From a virus: DNA of 25,165 nt. Positions within the stretch are counted from its first letter, which is position 1; the number at the start of each line of letters is the position of its first letter. Positions 8,383-16,232 of this stretch are shown here, piece by piece. The DNA is taken from IMG/VR virus record IMGVR_UViG_3300030419_001741, positions 1 to 25,165 of that record, one strand, 5' to 3'. The position numbers were made by a program, and so were the translations under genes. Under the pieces are notes generated by a model. The model worked only from the letters and a program-made list of their open reading frames with translations. It searched no databases and was not told the origin of the DNA.

Positions 8383-8750
8383 CGATTCCACCATTCCGAA
8401 TCACCCCAACCCTGCCTTCGTTGCCGATTTAATCCTGTCAATTTACTGCCTATTTTGTTCCCGAAAGATCCACCGGCCTTTCTTGAAGTCAAGTTAGGTT
8501 CGCCTATGCTCGCCAAAGCATCATTTATGGCGGGATTGGGATTATCCATTGCATCATCCTCAAGATCTTCCTCTAACCACCTATCGACTGTATCCCGTGG
8601 CAATTCATTCCATATGCCAGTTCTCTCCTGTGGCATCCGAGCCGCCAATTGCCTTTGCCCCTCGATTCGGCGTTTCCATCCGGGCCTGAACCAATCGAAA
8701 TCGGAACTTTGTCCTTTCACGACACTCCAAGCCTTGTCGAATGCGGTCAT
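8379..8750 (-). CDS. Tagged basic protein (MTAFDKAWSVVKGQ N-terminus)
   Basis: The 123-aa protein has a full copy of the shared tag, MTAFDKAWSVVK, followed by an Arg/Trp-rich stretch (FRPGWKRRIEGQRQLAARM). An acidic helix comes next (DRWLEEDLEDDAMDN) and then a basic tail (SKLTGLNRQRRQGWG). It starts at an ATG overlapping the stop of the 29-codon gene upstream as ATGA. It lies directly after the portal region. No known domain is recognised. Its tag DNA is close to that of the cluster at 15-16 kb although the genes are more than 6 kb apart, arguing for copying or recombination of the tag segment. Confidence 0.8.
   Translation of the reverse strand: MTAFDKAWSVVKGQSSDFDWFRPGWKRRIEGQRQLAARMPQERTGIWNELPRDTVDRWLEEDLEDDAMDNPNPAINDALASIGEPNLTSRKAGGSFGNKIGSKLTGLNRQRRQGWGDSEWWNR
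8715..8750 (-). repeat. Distant copy of the tag-encoding DNA repeat
   Basis: These 36 bases start at an ATG and read ATGACCGCATTCGACAAGGC and onward, including the TGTCGTGAAAG end shared with the cluster at 15444-15844. Differences from the cluster copies are mostly at third codon positions and at the variable residue after AW. Confidence 0.75.
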
Positions 8751-8836
8751 CTGCCTTTCACCATTTCCTTGTCATAATCAGTAAGGCTATTCCACCATGC
8801 CCAAAATTCAGCATCCGTTTCTTCATCAGAAGCCAT
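8747..8836 (-). CDS. 29-aa microprotein between portal and tagged gene
   Basis: A frame of 29 codons (starting MASDEETDAEFWAWWNSLTD) begins 11 bases inside the portal gene's end and finishes with TGA overlapping the ATG of the next gene as ATGA. It exactly bridges the gap, which supports real translation. The peptide is acidic and Trp-rich (FWAWWN), ending YDKEMVKGR. It carries no known motif; an amphipathic, partner-binding peptide is possible. It could also serve only as a translational coupler. Confidence 0.5.
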   Translation of the reverse strand: MASDEETDAEFWAWWNSLTDYDKEMVKGR

Positions 8837-10508
8837 CTTTGCCCAACACCCCCGCTTCTATGAGATCGGCTAAGGTGTATTTTTCGACTTCTTCGCCTCT
8901 AAACACCGTCAATACTTCTCCATCCCAATCCCAATCATCGTAAGGAACACCTGCATTGCTACTTTCTTTGAGCCATCGTTGAATTTTGTGAAGTGAATCG
9001 TCAGATTTCTGAACAGGTGGTGTTACTGGTGGTGCGCCGCCACCTCCTTTTGCTCCCTGCGCTGCTGCTTGGGCTTGTTGCGCTTGAGCAATTTCTTCGG
9101 GGCTCGGTTCGCGGAAATCAAAGTTCAGATACTTATCGTCAATCTGATCTCGTAGCATGGCCTCGTACCCTGCTTGCTTCATTTGCATCATATTGCGTAT
9201 CGCCATTTCATCGCGTCGCAGTTGCATGATTTCATCTTCCTCCTCATGCGGTGAAAGTGTAAGTGTCCATTCTGTAATTCCAAACCCATCCATAAGTGCA
9301 GGGAACACTATTCGATTGTACACCGATTGGGCATAGGAAATCGCTCGATTACTAACAACAATTTGCATCCCTTCATTATTCAGGCCGCCTCCTGATACAT
9401 CATTCATGAATACATTGGACACCCCATAATATGCTGAGATACGCTGTCTTATGTCGTCTTTAATCGGGATATATTGTAATTCCTCAAGAGTATCCATCAT
9501 ACGGACATACTCAAGTCCGCCGCGACCTGATTCCGTCTCAACACCGATTGTTGGAACATAGTTCGGATCGCGCTCAAGATGTTCTTGTATATTCCGAGCA
9601 GTACGCTCAACAGTTTCCATGTTAGACGATTTGATAACCATAACACCGCGAGGCATTCTGCGCTTCTGATAAGCAGAATAGACATAGTTATCCATAGCAA
9701 TGAGAGTATTCACCTGCCGCCACATAGTAGCAACAGGACTACGCCCATACAGTTTGGATGGCGACCATTTGCTTATGTGGATAACTTCGCCCTCAGTATA
9801 GACTTGACCATTACCTACACCGGCCAAATTAATGTAATGAATAGGCACGACGGGCATGCCGGATATTGGACAAACGCTATCGGGGTCGCTTGTTCTAAAT
9901 GACCTATCAATTAGGCTCGTATATTGTGTTCCACCCCTTATTCCTCTCTTATCTGAAAGAATACGCATGAATATCGGGTCAGCCCGTGATACCTCGCGAA
10001 CGCGGAAAAACTGAGGGGTTTTGCTGTTAGGATCGACGAAATACTCTTTCGTAAGGACAATGTATGCATCATCAACAATATTCAAATCCATTTCAATTTC
10101 ACGAAGAACATCAACAAAGTTCTGAGTCATGCGGTTCCCATTCTTGAGAATGGTATCTGCATATTCAATTTGCCCTCTATCTGCCTTTCGTACACCTCCG
10201 CCGCATGATTTGCATTCGTCCACCTGTTGTTGGTATTCTTCACCACATTCTGTGCATTTCACAACAAAATTAGCATCCCAATCCCATCCTTTGCGGAATG
10301 TTTCAACAGATAGATGTTGTAAGATTGAACGCAATACCATGCATTCATATGCAGCAGCATAAAGGGCCGGAATCGTAATTCCTTGCAAAAGAGGTGGCTC
10401 TTGAACGCCCTGTGTAAATAGAGGCATTGATGGAATAGGTGTGTTATACCTCTCCATGTCCATCCCAACCGCTGAAAAGAGGCGTTCCATCTTCTTATCA
10501 TCGACCAT
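8826..10508 (-). CDS. Portal protein with an inserted zinc ribbon
   Basis: The 560-aa product is the portal, the twelve-part ring at the capsid vertex through which DNA enters. Support comes from its length, its position after the large terminase, and portal-typical phrases: EVIHISKWSPSKLYGRSPVA, followed by a long helix, then IKDDIRQRISAYYGVS and NEGMQIVVSNRAISYAQSVY. Unusually, residues 85-102 hold C-x2-C and C-x2-C (C85, C88, C99, C102), a zinc ribbon inserted in the N-terminal wing region. The C-terminus carries a Gln/Ala/Pro linker (475-505) and an extra acidic domain of about 55 residues (DDWDWDGEVLTVFRGEE). GGGAGGAGG lies 9 bases before the ATG, which sits 11 bases inside the previous gene. 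Confidence 0.9.
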   Translation of the reverse strand: MVDDKKMERLFSAVGMDMERYNTPIPSMPLFTQGVQEPPLLQGITIPALYAAAYECMVLRSILQHLSVETFRKGWDWDANFVVKCTECGEEYQQQVDECKSCGGGVRKADRGQIEYADTILKNGNRMTQNFVDVLREIEMDLNIVDDAYIVLTKEYFVDPNSKTPQFFRVREVSRADPIFMRILSDKRGIRGGTQYTSLIDRSFRTSDPDSVCPISGMPVVPIHYINLAGVGNGQVYTEGEVIHISKWSPSKLYGRSPVATMWRQVNTLIAMDNYVYSAYQKRRMPRGVMVIKSSNMETVERTARNIQEHLERDPNYVPTIGVETESGRGGLEYVRMMDTLEELQYIPIKDDIRQRISAYYGVSNVFMNDVSGGGLNNEGMQIVVSNRAISYAQSVYNRIVFPALMDGFGITEWTLTLSPHEEEDEIMQLRRDEMAIRNMMQMKQAGYEAMLRDQIDDKYLNFDFREPSPEEIAQAQQAQAAAQGAKGGGGAPPVTPPVQKSDDSLHKIQRWLKESSNAGVPYDDWDWDGEVLTVFRGEEVEKYTLADLIEAGVLGKDGF

Positions 10509-11811
10509 GTGCCAATACCTCCTCCCGTTTCACTTTTAACCCCTCATCGGTTATTCTGTGCTTTTTGAGTAATTTGGTTTGTTCTGCATATGGCAACGAA
10601 TCATATGCAAGTATGATAAGAGCATCTTCGTCCCCTCTAAGCCCTTTTAACATCAATTTGGCGGATGGGGCATTTCCATTTAGATGTGGTTCTGCTAACT
10701 CTAATGCTTTGAATACCGATTTTTCGCCGCTAATGACCAAACCTATTGATTCTGCACTCACTCCTCCATCAAGCGTTTTGTTAAGTGCCGAAGCATACCA
10801 CGGAGCAGTAGGGGCATAGAATCGTAATTCAATTCGCGGATTCAAAAGCGAATCCATTTTGAATACTGCACTATTTTCAATAAGTCCTGCGATAAACCGA
10901 TCTGCGTCTTTGAGAAGTACATCACGGCGTCTTACATCATAGAATAAGCCCCTACCGACCGATTTGCTAAATTGACCAACCGATATGATATCATAGAGGA
11001 ACCCATGTGATTTGATAATAGAAGAAATTTCAGCAGGGCTTGCACTTACGCCATATGATTTGAGGGTTTGAGCATTCAATGCGCCACGCGAAACCAAAAT
11101 TTCTCGGCATTTTTCTAACAAATTACGCTCTCTATTAGACAATCGTTCAGATTTATCAATAGTCGTCCTCCATAGATCTTCAGCGACAACCCTTCCTTCT
11201 GTATCGGAACTTATCCATGATTTTACGAATCTTCTAAAGGGCAAATCCAATCTTTTCGTATTCTTATTGAGCGCATCGTAATCCATATCGGTCAGAGGAA
11301 GAATATCAACCAATGAAGCAGAAACGCCAGTAAAATGATCTAAAATTGCTTTCTTTTCCATTTTCAATAAAGGTTGGATTAGGTCTAATGTTTTCAAATC
11401 ACGGGCTTTAATCAATATCTCTGACATCTCTCGCCCAGTCATTCCAAAATTATCAATAAACCATGTTCGGGTTATGTCGAGTGGTGCTTGAGCGGCCAAA
11501 TCTGCTCCGGGTTGTTCAGTAGGTGGGGTGCTATTTGCAGAATCCATGCCTTCTATCGACGCCTCTGCCTGTGGATTTGAGATATTATTCTCCTGCTCTC
11601 TTTGCGCCTGCTCCTGTGCGCGTTGCAATTCTTCCTCGGCTTGAGCGGCTTCCCTTTTCTTGGCCTTGACCTTTTCTGCCGCCATATCTAATGCATAAGG
11701 CGCAACTGCCGTTCCGACTGTCTTTGCAGCGGCAATTAAAGCGGGATTCTTTCTAATCGAATCGGACAAACTTTCAACCCCCGCAATAGGAGTTAGGTAG
11801 GTCTTACGCAT
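10498..11811 (-). CDS. Unknown 437-aa protein between terminase and portal
   Basis: I do not recognise this family. The N-terminus has a mildly hydrophobic Ala-rich helix (LIAAAKTVGTAVAPYAL, about 25-41) followed by a long Glu/Gln/Lys coiled coil (about 43-75) and a Pro/Ser/Gln-rich linker. From about 108 to the end it is a helical, well-folded region with regular charges (TWFIDNFGMTGREMSEILI, LSNRERNLLEKCREILVSRG). A late segment resembles a winged-helix layout (SYGVSASPAEISSIIKSHGF), but the match is weak. GGTGG precedes ATG 11811; a TTG one codon earlier is possible. The slot between terminase and portal suggests a packaging or head-connector role, which is inference. Confidence 0.8.
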   Translation of the reverse strand: MRKTYLTPIAGVESLSDSIRKNPALIAAAKTVGTAVAPYALDMAAEKVKAKKREAAQAEEELQRAQEQAQREQENNISNPQAEASIEGMDSANSTPPTEQPGADLAAQAPLDITRTWFIDNFGMTGREMSEILIKARDLKTLDLIQPLLKMEKKAILDHFTGVSASLVDILPLTDMDYDALNKNTKRLDLPFRRFVKSWISSDTEGRVVAEDLWRTTIDKSERLSNRERNLLEKCREILVSRGALNAQTLKSYGVSASPAEISSIIKSHGFLYDIISVGQFSKSVGRGLFYDVRRRDVLLKDADRFIAGLIENSAVFKMDSLLNPRIELRFYAPTAPWYASALNKTLDGGVSAESIGLVISGEKSVFKALELAEPHLNGNAPSAKLMLKGLRGDEDALIILAYDSLPYAEQTKLLKKHRITDEGLKVKREEVLAHGR

Positions 11812-13219
11812 CAACCCACCCTAACCTATTGCGCCAAGTTTCTCCATCGAGGATTATGATGTTTTCGCGATATTCCTTTGTTGCCTGTACTGAAAGTGCA
11901 AGGGCAATCACCATGTCGTCATGCGCCCCGAGACTTTCCATCTTCCCATTTTCAAGCATAGTGAACATGGATAATTCGTTAAGTAGTGTGTTCATATGCC
12001 GTCTTGTCGAACCTTCATCCTTGTAAGGTATAGCAAGATGCTTTTGTTCAAAATGCAATTGAAGGGTGTGAATTAATGCTTCTTTTTTCATTCGGCTCAT
12101 GTTGAATGGTTTGATAGGCAAATCGCTAATTTCTTGCAAGACCTGATTGAAAGCCATAGCAAAATTATTTGTTTCTAATTCTATGATTACAGGATTAAAG
12201 CGAGCATTCAATTCAATTATCTTTTGAATTTGTTGATTGAAATCCATATTCTTTTCATGATGAACATGAACAACCCTCTTGTGTCTATTTTCATCCATAG
12301 CAATAACAATCATGCATGTATAGTCTGCCCGTCTATCTGCACTAATTGCCGGATCCCAACCAATGTAATAGTTGTATGATTCTTCGCTATCGGGATAATA
12401 TGAAAGTGCAAGTGTATCATCCTTAACTTGTTCAAGCATTTCTTCAGGGAACAGGCTCGATTCGCTTGCTATCGGTTTGCATAGGTATTCCCGAGTAAAT
12501 GCAATTGAAGTCATCTCCCCCCTTCTTGTATTCAACGCATTAAGATCCCATCTTTCGGGCCACAATGGTTCCCCGGTTCCTTCATTGATTGCAGGATACT
12601 CTCTAACACAATATCCTTCAAGACTTCTCAATTCAGCATATAGGTCGGTAAATGAAAACGGTGTACCTACTACGCAAAGTTGAGAAGTGTGGTGAAGAAC
12701 AGGAAGAAGGGCTGTATAGAACCATGTGGATATAGCCTTTAATTGCGTATCAGCCTCGCTTGACAATATATCGTCAAGGACTACAATGTCGGGGTGAGCC
12801 CCACGCACCGCCTTTCCAATAGACATAGCCCGTATAGAGGATTTATTACTGAACTTGAATAATTGCTTTGCCCATCCCCTTTTTGGCTTAAGGTGGGCTA
12901 ATGCAGGAGTTGTAACAATTAACTCATCCATTTTCCCCATATGGTCAATGGACTGGTGTTGGCTGTGGCTGAAGAATAGGACTTCTGTGCCGGGATTGTA
13001 TGCCATTTTCCATAAGAGATATACTCTGAAGAACACAGATTTTCCATGATCGCGACTTGCTATAACACAGACTTTGTTGTGTTTTTCGGCATTTTCATAC
13101 CATTCCTTATGAAAATTAGCCAATTGAAAACCGCATATGTCTTCAAAAAAGAATTTGAAATCACGACGCCCCATCTCCCAATCGACTTTACTGGTGAGTT
13201 CCGTAATGGCTTCACTCAT
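11804..13219 (-). CDS. terL: Terminase large subunit
   Basis: The 471-aa product is the packaging motor ATPase plus nuclease. The ATPase part has a Walker A variant ASRDHGKS (54-61), Walker B DIVVLDD (144-150) and the coupling motif GTPFS (185-189). The nuclease part has the first acidic residue in GWDPAIS (D289), a second acidic patch in VIIELETNN (about 344-351), and the late HDDMVIALAL aspartates. Length and domain order are normal for the family. It translocates viral DNA into the prohead through the portal and cuts it. GGTGG lies 4 bases upstream of ATG 13219, which sits 8 bases inside the previous gene, so the two are translationally coupled. Confidence 0.95.
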   Translation of the reverse strand: MSEAITELTSKVDWEMGRRDFKFFFEDICGFQLANFHKEWYENAEKHNKVCVIASRDHGKSVFFRVYLLWKMAYNPGTEVLFFSHSQHQSIDHMGKMDELIVTTPALAHLKPKRGWAKQLFKFSNKSSIRAMSIGKAVRGAHPDIVVLDDILSSEADTQLKAISTWFYTALLPVLHHTSQLCVVGTPFSFTDLYAELRSLEGYCVREYPAINEGTGEPLWPERWDLNALNTRRGEMTSIAFTREYLCKPIASESSLFPEEMLEQVKDDTLALSYYPDSEESYNYYIGWDPAISADRRADYTCMIVIAMDENRHKRVVHVHHEKNMDFNQQIQKIIELNARFNPVIIELETNNFAMAFNQVLQEISDLPIKPFNMSRMKKEALIHTLQLHFEQKHLAIPYKDEGSTRRHMNTLLNELSMFTMLENGKMESLGAHDDMVIALALSVQATKEYRENIIILDGETWRNRLGWVDA

Positions 13220-14213
13220 CTTTCCACCCCGACGGCAGAAGGCTCATGTTGTCCGCAATCGGGGCATCATTTTTGTTGAATACTGATGCAGGGAGTAATG
13301 ATAGGTCATCTCCTTCTGTCGTTTTGAATCCATCTATCTCCGGCGGTTTTTGTTCCTTCTCTATCTGAATTTCCTCAGTTAAGGAAGGTGAAGGATTTAC
13401 AAAACCGCGTGGTAAGTCTTTGCGTATAGCAAAAGCCGATGTATCCGAAAAAGGATTAGCAAATGGGTTCTCGACTACTGACCAATTCTCAGATTTTAGT
13501 TTCTCATCATCGGGGAGTATTCCGAAATAGAACTCTTGCGTTCCATCATCAAGTGTAGTAAGAGTGCCTTTTTCTCCGTGAAACTCTCGTGCAGTTTCAA
13601 TAGGCATCCCTCCATACCATTCTGTTCCATGTGTCATTTCTTCCAAATCGTCTGTACTGCTGTTATAGCGATATGCGGCAACCATTTCAGTTTCATTGTC
13701 TTGCTCGCTTTCGGATTCAACAACCAAATCTTCCGGTTTGGTGGTTTGAGGAGGAGGGCTGTCTTCGGGAATATCGAAGTCTGCAACTGTTTCCATAACA
13801 TCCTCACGGGCATTTTCATTCATATCATCCCGTGGCTCATATGATTCATTCCCTGCAACATCTGCAACGGTTTCCTCTCTTTCTCTCGCCATTTCTTGAA
13901 CTCGATTTTGCATGTCCTCATGAGATGTAATCTGCGGCTCGGGAGAAACTGTTTGTCTGCCCAATGCGTCTAAGATATCGTGTTGGCCGGTCATATCAAG
14001 CCAATCTTCCGTACTCATCGGAGGAATGACCGGATTTTCAATAGGTGTCGATGGTTGCAAAAAACGCCCTGCTTCTCTCATTTGGAGTTCTCTAACTCTC
14101 TCTTTCATGTCTTTGTTACTCTTACGGTCTTCAAAAAAATCAATCCATTTCTTTTCAATTTCTTCGCCTTTGGCATACTGCCAAGCATTTTCAAAGATAT
14201 CAATCGTAGGCAA
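13212..14213 (-). CDS. Tagged acidic protein with TTG start, upstream of terL
   Basis: The 333-aa product starts best at TTG 14213-14211. GGAGG lies 9 bases upstream, overlap with the previous gene is only 14 bases, and the shared tag (PTIDIFENAWQYAKGEE) then sits at the N-terminus. An upstream ATG would force a 125-base overlap. After a charged helix (EKKWIDFFEDRKSNKDMKER) the protein is long, acidic and mostly disordered. One folded-looking patch occurs around 185-235 (THGTEWYGGMPIETAREFHG, TQEFYFGILP). Two related phrases close it: LSLLPASVF and MSLLPSGW. Position immediately before the large terminase is where the small subunit often lies, but no helix-turn-helix is visible, so I do not call it that. 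Confidence 0.75.
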   Translation of the reverse strand: MPTIDIFENAWQYAKGEEIEKKWIDFFEDRKSNKDMKERVRELQMREAGRFLQPSTPIENPVIPPMSTEDWLDMTGQHDILDALGRQTVSPEPQITSHEDMQNRVQEMAREREETVADVAGNESYEPRDDMNENAREDVMETVADFDIPEDSPPPQTTKPEDLVVESESEQDNETEMVAAYRYNSSTDDLEEMTHGTEWYGGMPIETAREFHGEKGTLTTLDDGTQEFYFGILPDDEKLKSENWSVVENPFANPFSDTSAFAIRKDLPRGFVNPSPSLTEEIQIEKEQKPPEIDGFKTTEGDDLSLLPASVFNKNDAPIADNMSLLPSGWKDE

Positions 14214-15111
14214 AACGAATCGCCTCCGTGGTATTGTGTTCACGAATTTCGCTGCGCGTTTTCTGAAGTTCCCAATAATCCGCAATGTTTTCGCTAATTG
14301 AATTTTGAATTGCAGATACATCACCGGCCATTAATCGCTGTTGTTGATTTTGTGCTTGGGCGAGTTCGTTTCGGCCTTGTCGTCGTTTATTCCAATTGTA
14401 AGCAGCCCCCGCTACATTGGCCAAACCGCCAGTTGCAAGGAATGCAAGCGGGTTAGTCGCCCAACCGCCACTTGTTCCGGCTTTCGCCCTCGCGTCGGTA
14501 AGTGCTTGTTGGTTATTCGCAACAGCAGTTTTAGCCGCGGCCTGTGTTGCTTGATTTGCAAGATCCGTTTGCGAAGATGGTTGGCCGCCTCCTTCGGTAG
14601 TAGCAGGTGCAGGATTTGTGCCATCTGATGCGACTGTGGCGGCAGCAGCATTAGTTGCAGCCGCTTGTTCTGTCGGATTAGACACAGTTGTTGTTGTAGT
14701 CGTTTCGGCAGGCGCACCTGTATTTGGATTAATTGTAGTGGATGTCTTTTCCTCAATGGTCGGCGGCTCATCCACCTGACCATCGCCATCATTGTCAATG
14801 CCATCGCCCTGTATTTCAGGAGTTGCGTTGGCCATTAGATTGGCATCGGAACCTATGTATTTGCCCCGCTCCATTTCTTGCTTTCCTTGCGTATATTGTT
14901 GATTTAATTTGACTTGTTGGTCAGCGGTAAATCCGGTTCTCATACGCTGCCCCTCTCTTGCTGCCTCAAGTGGATTCGCAATTCCACCCGAAATTGCCCC
15001 TCTCGCCCAATCTCCTGCTCCGGTCATAAGGCGTTGCCCCAAAGGTGTCCCCGGCTGAACCACATACTCTCCCGCTTTCGCGATGTTCCAAGCCTTGTCG
15101 AATGCTGTCAT
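14200..15111 (-). CDS. Tagged low-complexity protein with a DxDxDG calcium-type loop
   Basis: The 303-aa protein opens with MTAFDKAWNIAKAGE. At residues 103-115 it has DGIDNDGDGQVDE, the calcium-binding loop seen in thrombospondin-type and dockerin-like repeats. A Thr/Ala/Pro-rich low-complexity section follows (TTTTTT at 137-142). Residues about 217-238 form a hydrophobic Ala/Gly-rich helix (LAFLATGGLANVAGAAY) followed by a basic patch NKRRQGR, so membrane interaction is possible. The C-terminus is a charged helix. GGGAGG lies 7 bases before the ATG. The look is that of a virion or ejected internal protein, an inference from composition. Confidence 0.8.
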   Translation of the reverse strand: MTAFDKAWNIAKAGEYVVQPGTPLGQRLMTGAGDWARGAISGGIANPLEAAREGQRMRTGFTADQQVKLNQQYTQGKQEMERGKYIGSDANLMANATPEIQGDGIDNDGDGQVDEPPTIEEKTSTTINPNTGAPAETTTTTTVSNPTEQAAATNAAAATVASDGTNPAPATTEGGGQPSSQTDLANQATQAAAKTAVANNQQALTDARAKAGTSGGWATNPLAFLATGGLANVAGAAYNWNKRRQGRNELAQAQNQQQRLMAGDVSAIQNSISENIADYWELQKTRSEIREHNTTEAIRFAYD

Positions 15112-15114
15112 ATC

Positions 15115-15483
15115 TCAACCTCCCTGCATTTTTCTGCCCAATTGTTGAAACCGGGCCAAAGCATCGTGATAATCGTCTCTCCAACCCGGATCAGCAAACT
15201 CATGGGCATCATAGCGTTGCTGTAATTCAAGTGGGTTTAGGCCCAACCTACCCGCTACTGATGAAATCGCAAGCATAACAGGGTTTCTTCCATCTTCATA
15301 AACTTCCATGATGGCTTCTTCCCCCCCATCCAATATCTGCTGATGCGCCATCCCTAATGCCATAGGAAAAATGAGTTCTTGTTGTTCTTCCCACGGCATA
15401 ATGTCTGTTGAAGGAATCCTTTTACCTGTTGGATCATCATCTCCCTCTTTCACGACACCCCAAGCCTTGTCGAATGCTGTCAT
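15115..15483 (-). CDS. Tagged small protein (MTAFDKAWGVVKEGDD N-terminus)
   Basis: The 122-aa protein starts at ATG 15483; a GTG three codons earlier lies inside the upstream gene and would displace the tag from the N-terminus. After MTAFDKAWGVVKEGDDD comes a folded helical domain (about 33-118) with LIFPMALGMAHQQILDGGEE, a Leu-rich helix GRLGLNPLELQQRYD, and a basic end GRKMQGG. I recognise no family. It is separated from the next tagged gene by 3 bases. Confidence 0.8.
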   Translation of the reverse strand: MTAFDKAWGVVKEGDDDPTGKRIPSTDIMPWEEQQELIFPMALGMAHQQILDGGEEAIMEVYEDGRNPVMLAISSVAGRLGLNPLELQQRYDAHEFADPGWRDDYHDALARFQQLGRKMQGG

Positions 15484-15488
15484 TTTAA

Positions 15489-15629
15489 TCACTCATCACA
15501 ACGACAGGGCATCCCATCATTATCTGACCATTCATGCCCACACTCAGCACAGGTGTATTGAGGATTTGTAGGGCCGTATTCCTCATCATCGCCTTTCACG
15601 ACTTCCCAAGCCTTGTCAAATGCGGTCAT
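15489..15629 (-). CDS. 46-aa tagged zinc microprotein
   Basis: This 46-codon gene starts with MTAFDKAWEVVKGDDEEYGP and continues with a minimal zinc-binding module: C27-x2-C30-x-H32, then C42-x-C44 in the tail (PCRCDE). It is about one third tag and two thirds zinc module, the smallest tagged protein seen. The ATG overlaps the upstream stop as ATGA, and its stop lies 5 bases before the next ATG. The intact tag, the cysteine pattern and the exact fit make it convincing despite its size. A structural zinc-ribbon fold that binds nucleic acid or protein is likely; the partner is unknown. Confidence 0.82.
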   Translation of the reverse strand: MTAFDKAWEVVKGDDEEYGPTNPQYTCAECGHEWSDNDGMPCRCDE

Positions 15630-15844
15630 CCAATCACCCTTCCCGGTTTATCACCCAACAAGCCTTCTGCACATAATTGACAGATAATTGCACCCGATGA
15701 AGTCCTTTCATAATGTGGCCCACCGCTAAAGTCGCCCACGCACATATCGCAGAAATCAATATCTTCCATTGAACCATGATACGGCTTTACAGGGCCGTCA
15801 TCCTCTTTCACGACACCCCAAGCCTTGTCGAATGAATCATTCAT
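15626..15844 (-). CDS. 72-aa tagged zinc-binding protein
   Basis: The protein opens with MNDSFDKAWGVVKEDDG and carries a four-cysteine zinc site, C32-x2-C35 and C55-x2-C58, spaced like a treble-clef or zinc ribbon (DFCDMCVGDFSGG and IICQLCAEGLLG). I start it at ATG 15844, where the tag is N-terminal. An earlier in-frame start would overlap the upstream gene by about 80 bases. It is the neighbour and functional look-alike of the 46-aa gene, yet the two zinc parts are not obviously related. Confidence 0.83.
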   Translation of the reverse strand: MNDSFDKAWGVVKEDDGPVKPYHGSMEDIDFCDMCVGDFSGGPHYERTSSGAIICQLCAEGLLGDKPGRVIG

Positions 15845-16232
15845 AGAGATCACGCCTACCTCCAAAATCAGACACTCTCCATCCTTGACCGACTTCATCC
15901 GGTTTATCTCCCCTTTCATCCATCATCACTTCTCCGGGGGGGAGTTCATTGATGAAGTATTCAATGGCTGTATCAGGGCGAGTGCCTTGAGATGTTCTGT
16001 ACATACGGGCCTTCGTGTCTTCGACTGACCAACCGCTATTAATCATCAAATCAACCGCTTTACGCTCCGCGCTGTAAGAATGCCCCATATTATCGAGTCT
16101 TTGAATGAGTTTCACAAGAAAAGACCCATCTCCTCCTTCATTGGCAAGACCGGCCTCCCAAATCTGCAACCATGTAGGTAATAAATCATCATTTTTCACG
16201 ACCTTCCAAGCCTTGTTAAATTGTTCATCCAT
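15837..16232 (-). CDS. Tagged small protein (MDEQFNKAWKVVKNDD N-terminus)
   Basis: The 131-aa protein begins MDEQFNKAWKVVKNDD and then has a helical domain (about 17-95) with a helix-rich pattern: LPTWLQIWEAGLANEGG, FLVKLIQRLDNMGHSY, AVDLMINSGWSVEDTKARM. The ordering resembles small helix-turn-helix or UBA-like bundles, but I cannot name a family. The C-terminus is polar. It starts 8 bases inside the previous gene. Its tag DNA is the most diverged of the cluster, with AAC for the usual GAC and no ACN-GC start, suggesting an older copy. Confidence 0.8.
   Translation of the reverse strand: MDEQFNKAWKVVKNDDLLPTWLQIWEAGLANEGGDGSFLVKLIQRLDNMGHSYSAERKAVDLMINSGWSVEDTKARMYRTSQGTRPDTAIEYFINELPPGEVMMDERGDKPDEVGQGWRVSDFGGRRDLYE

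Larger units (their letters stand above)
15444..15844 (-). repeat. Clustered tag-encoding DNA repeats
   Basis: The 5' ends of three consecutive genes hold near-identical DNA. The copies at 15444-15476 and 15802-15834 share 33 consecutive identical bases, reading CATTCGACAAGGCTTGGGGT and onward. The middle copy (about 15597-15629) differs at a few positions. Outside these blocks the three genes show no obvious similarity. Two weaker copies flank the cluster at 15081-15111 and 16196-16232. Confidence 0.85.

Noticed and set aside
13212-14324. 370-residue ATG-started version of the gene before terL
   Set aside because: It would overlap the upstream gene by 125 bases and lacks a ribosome binding site, while TTG 14213 has GGAGG at 9 bases and places the tag at the N-terminus.
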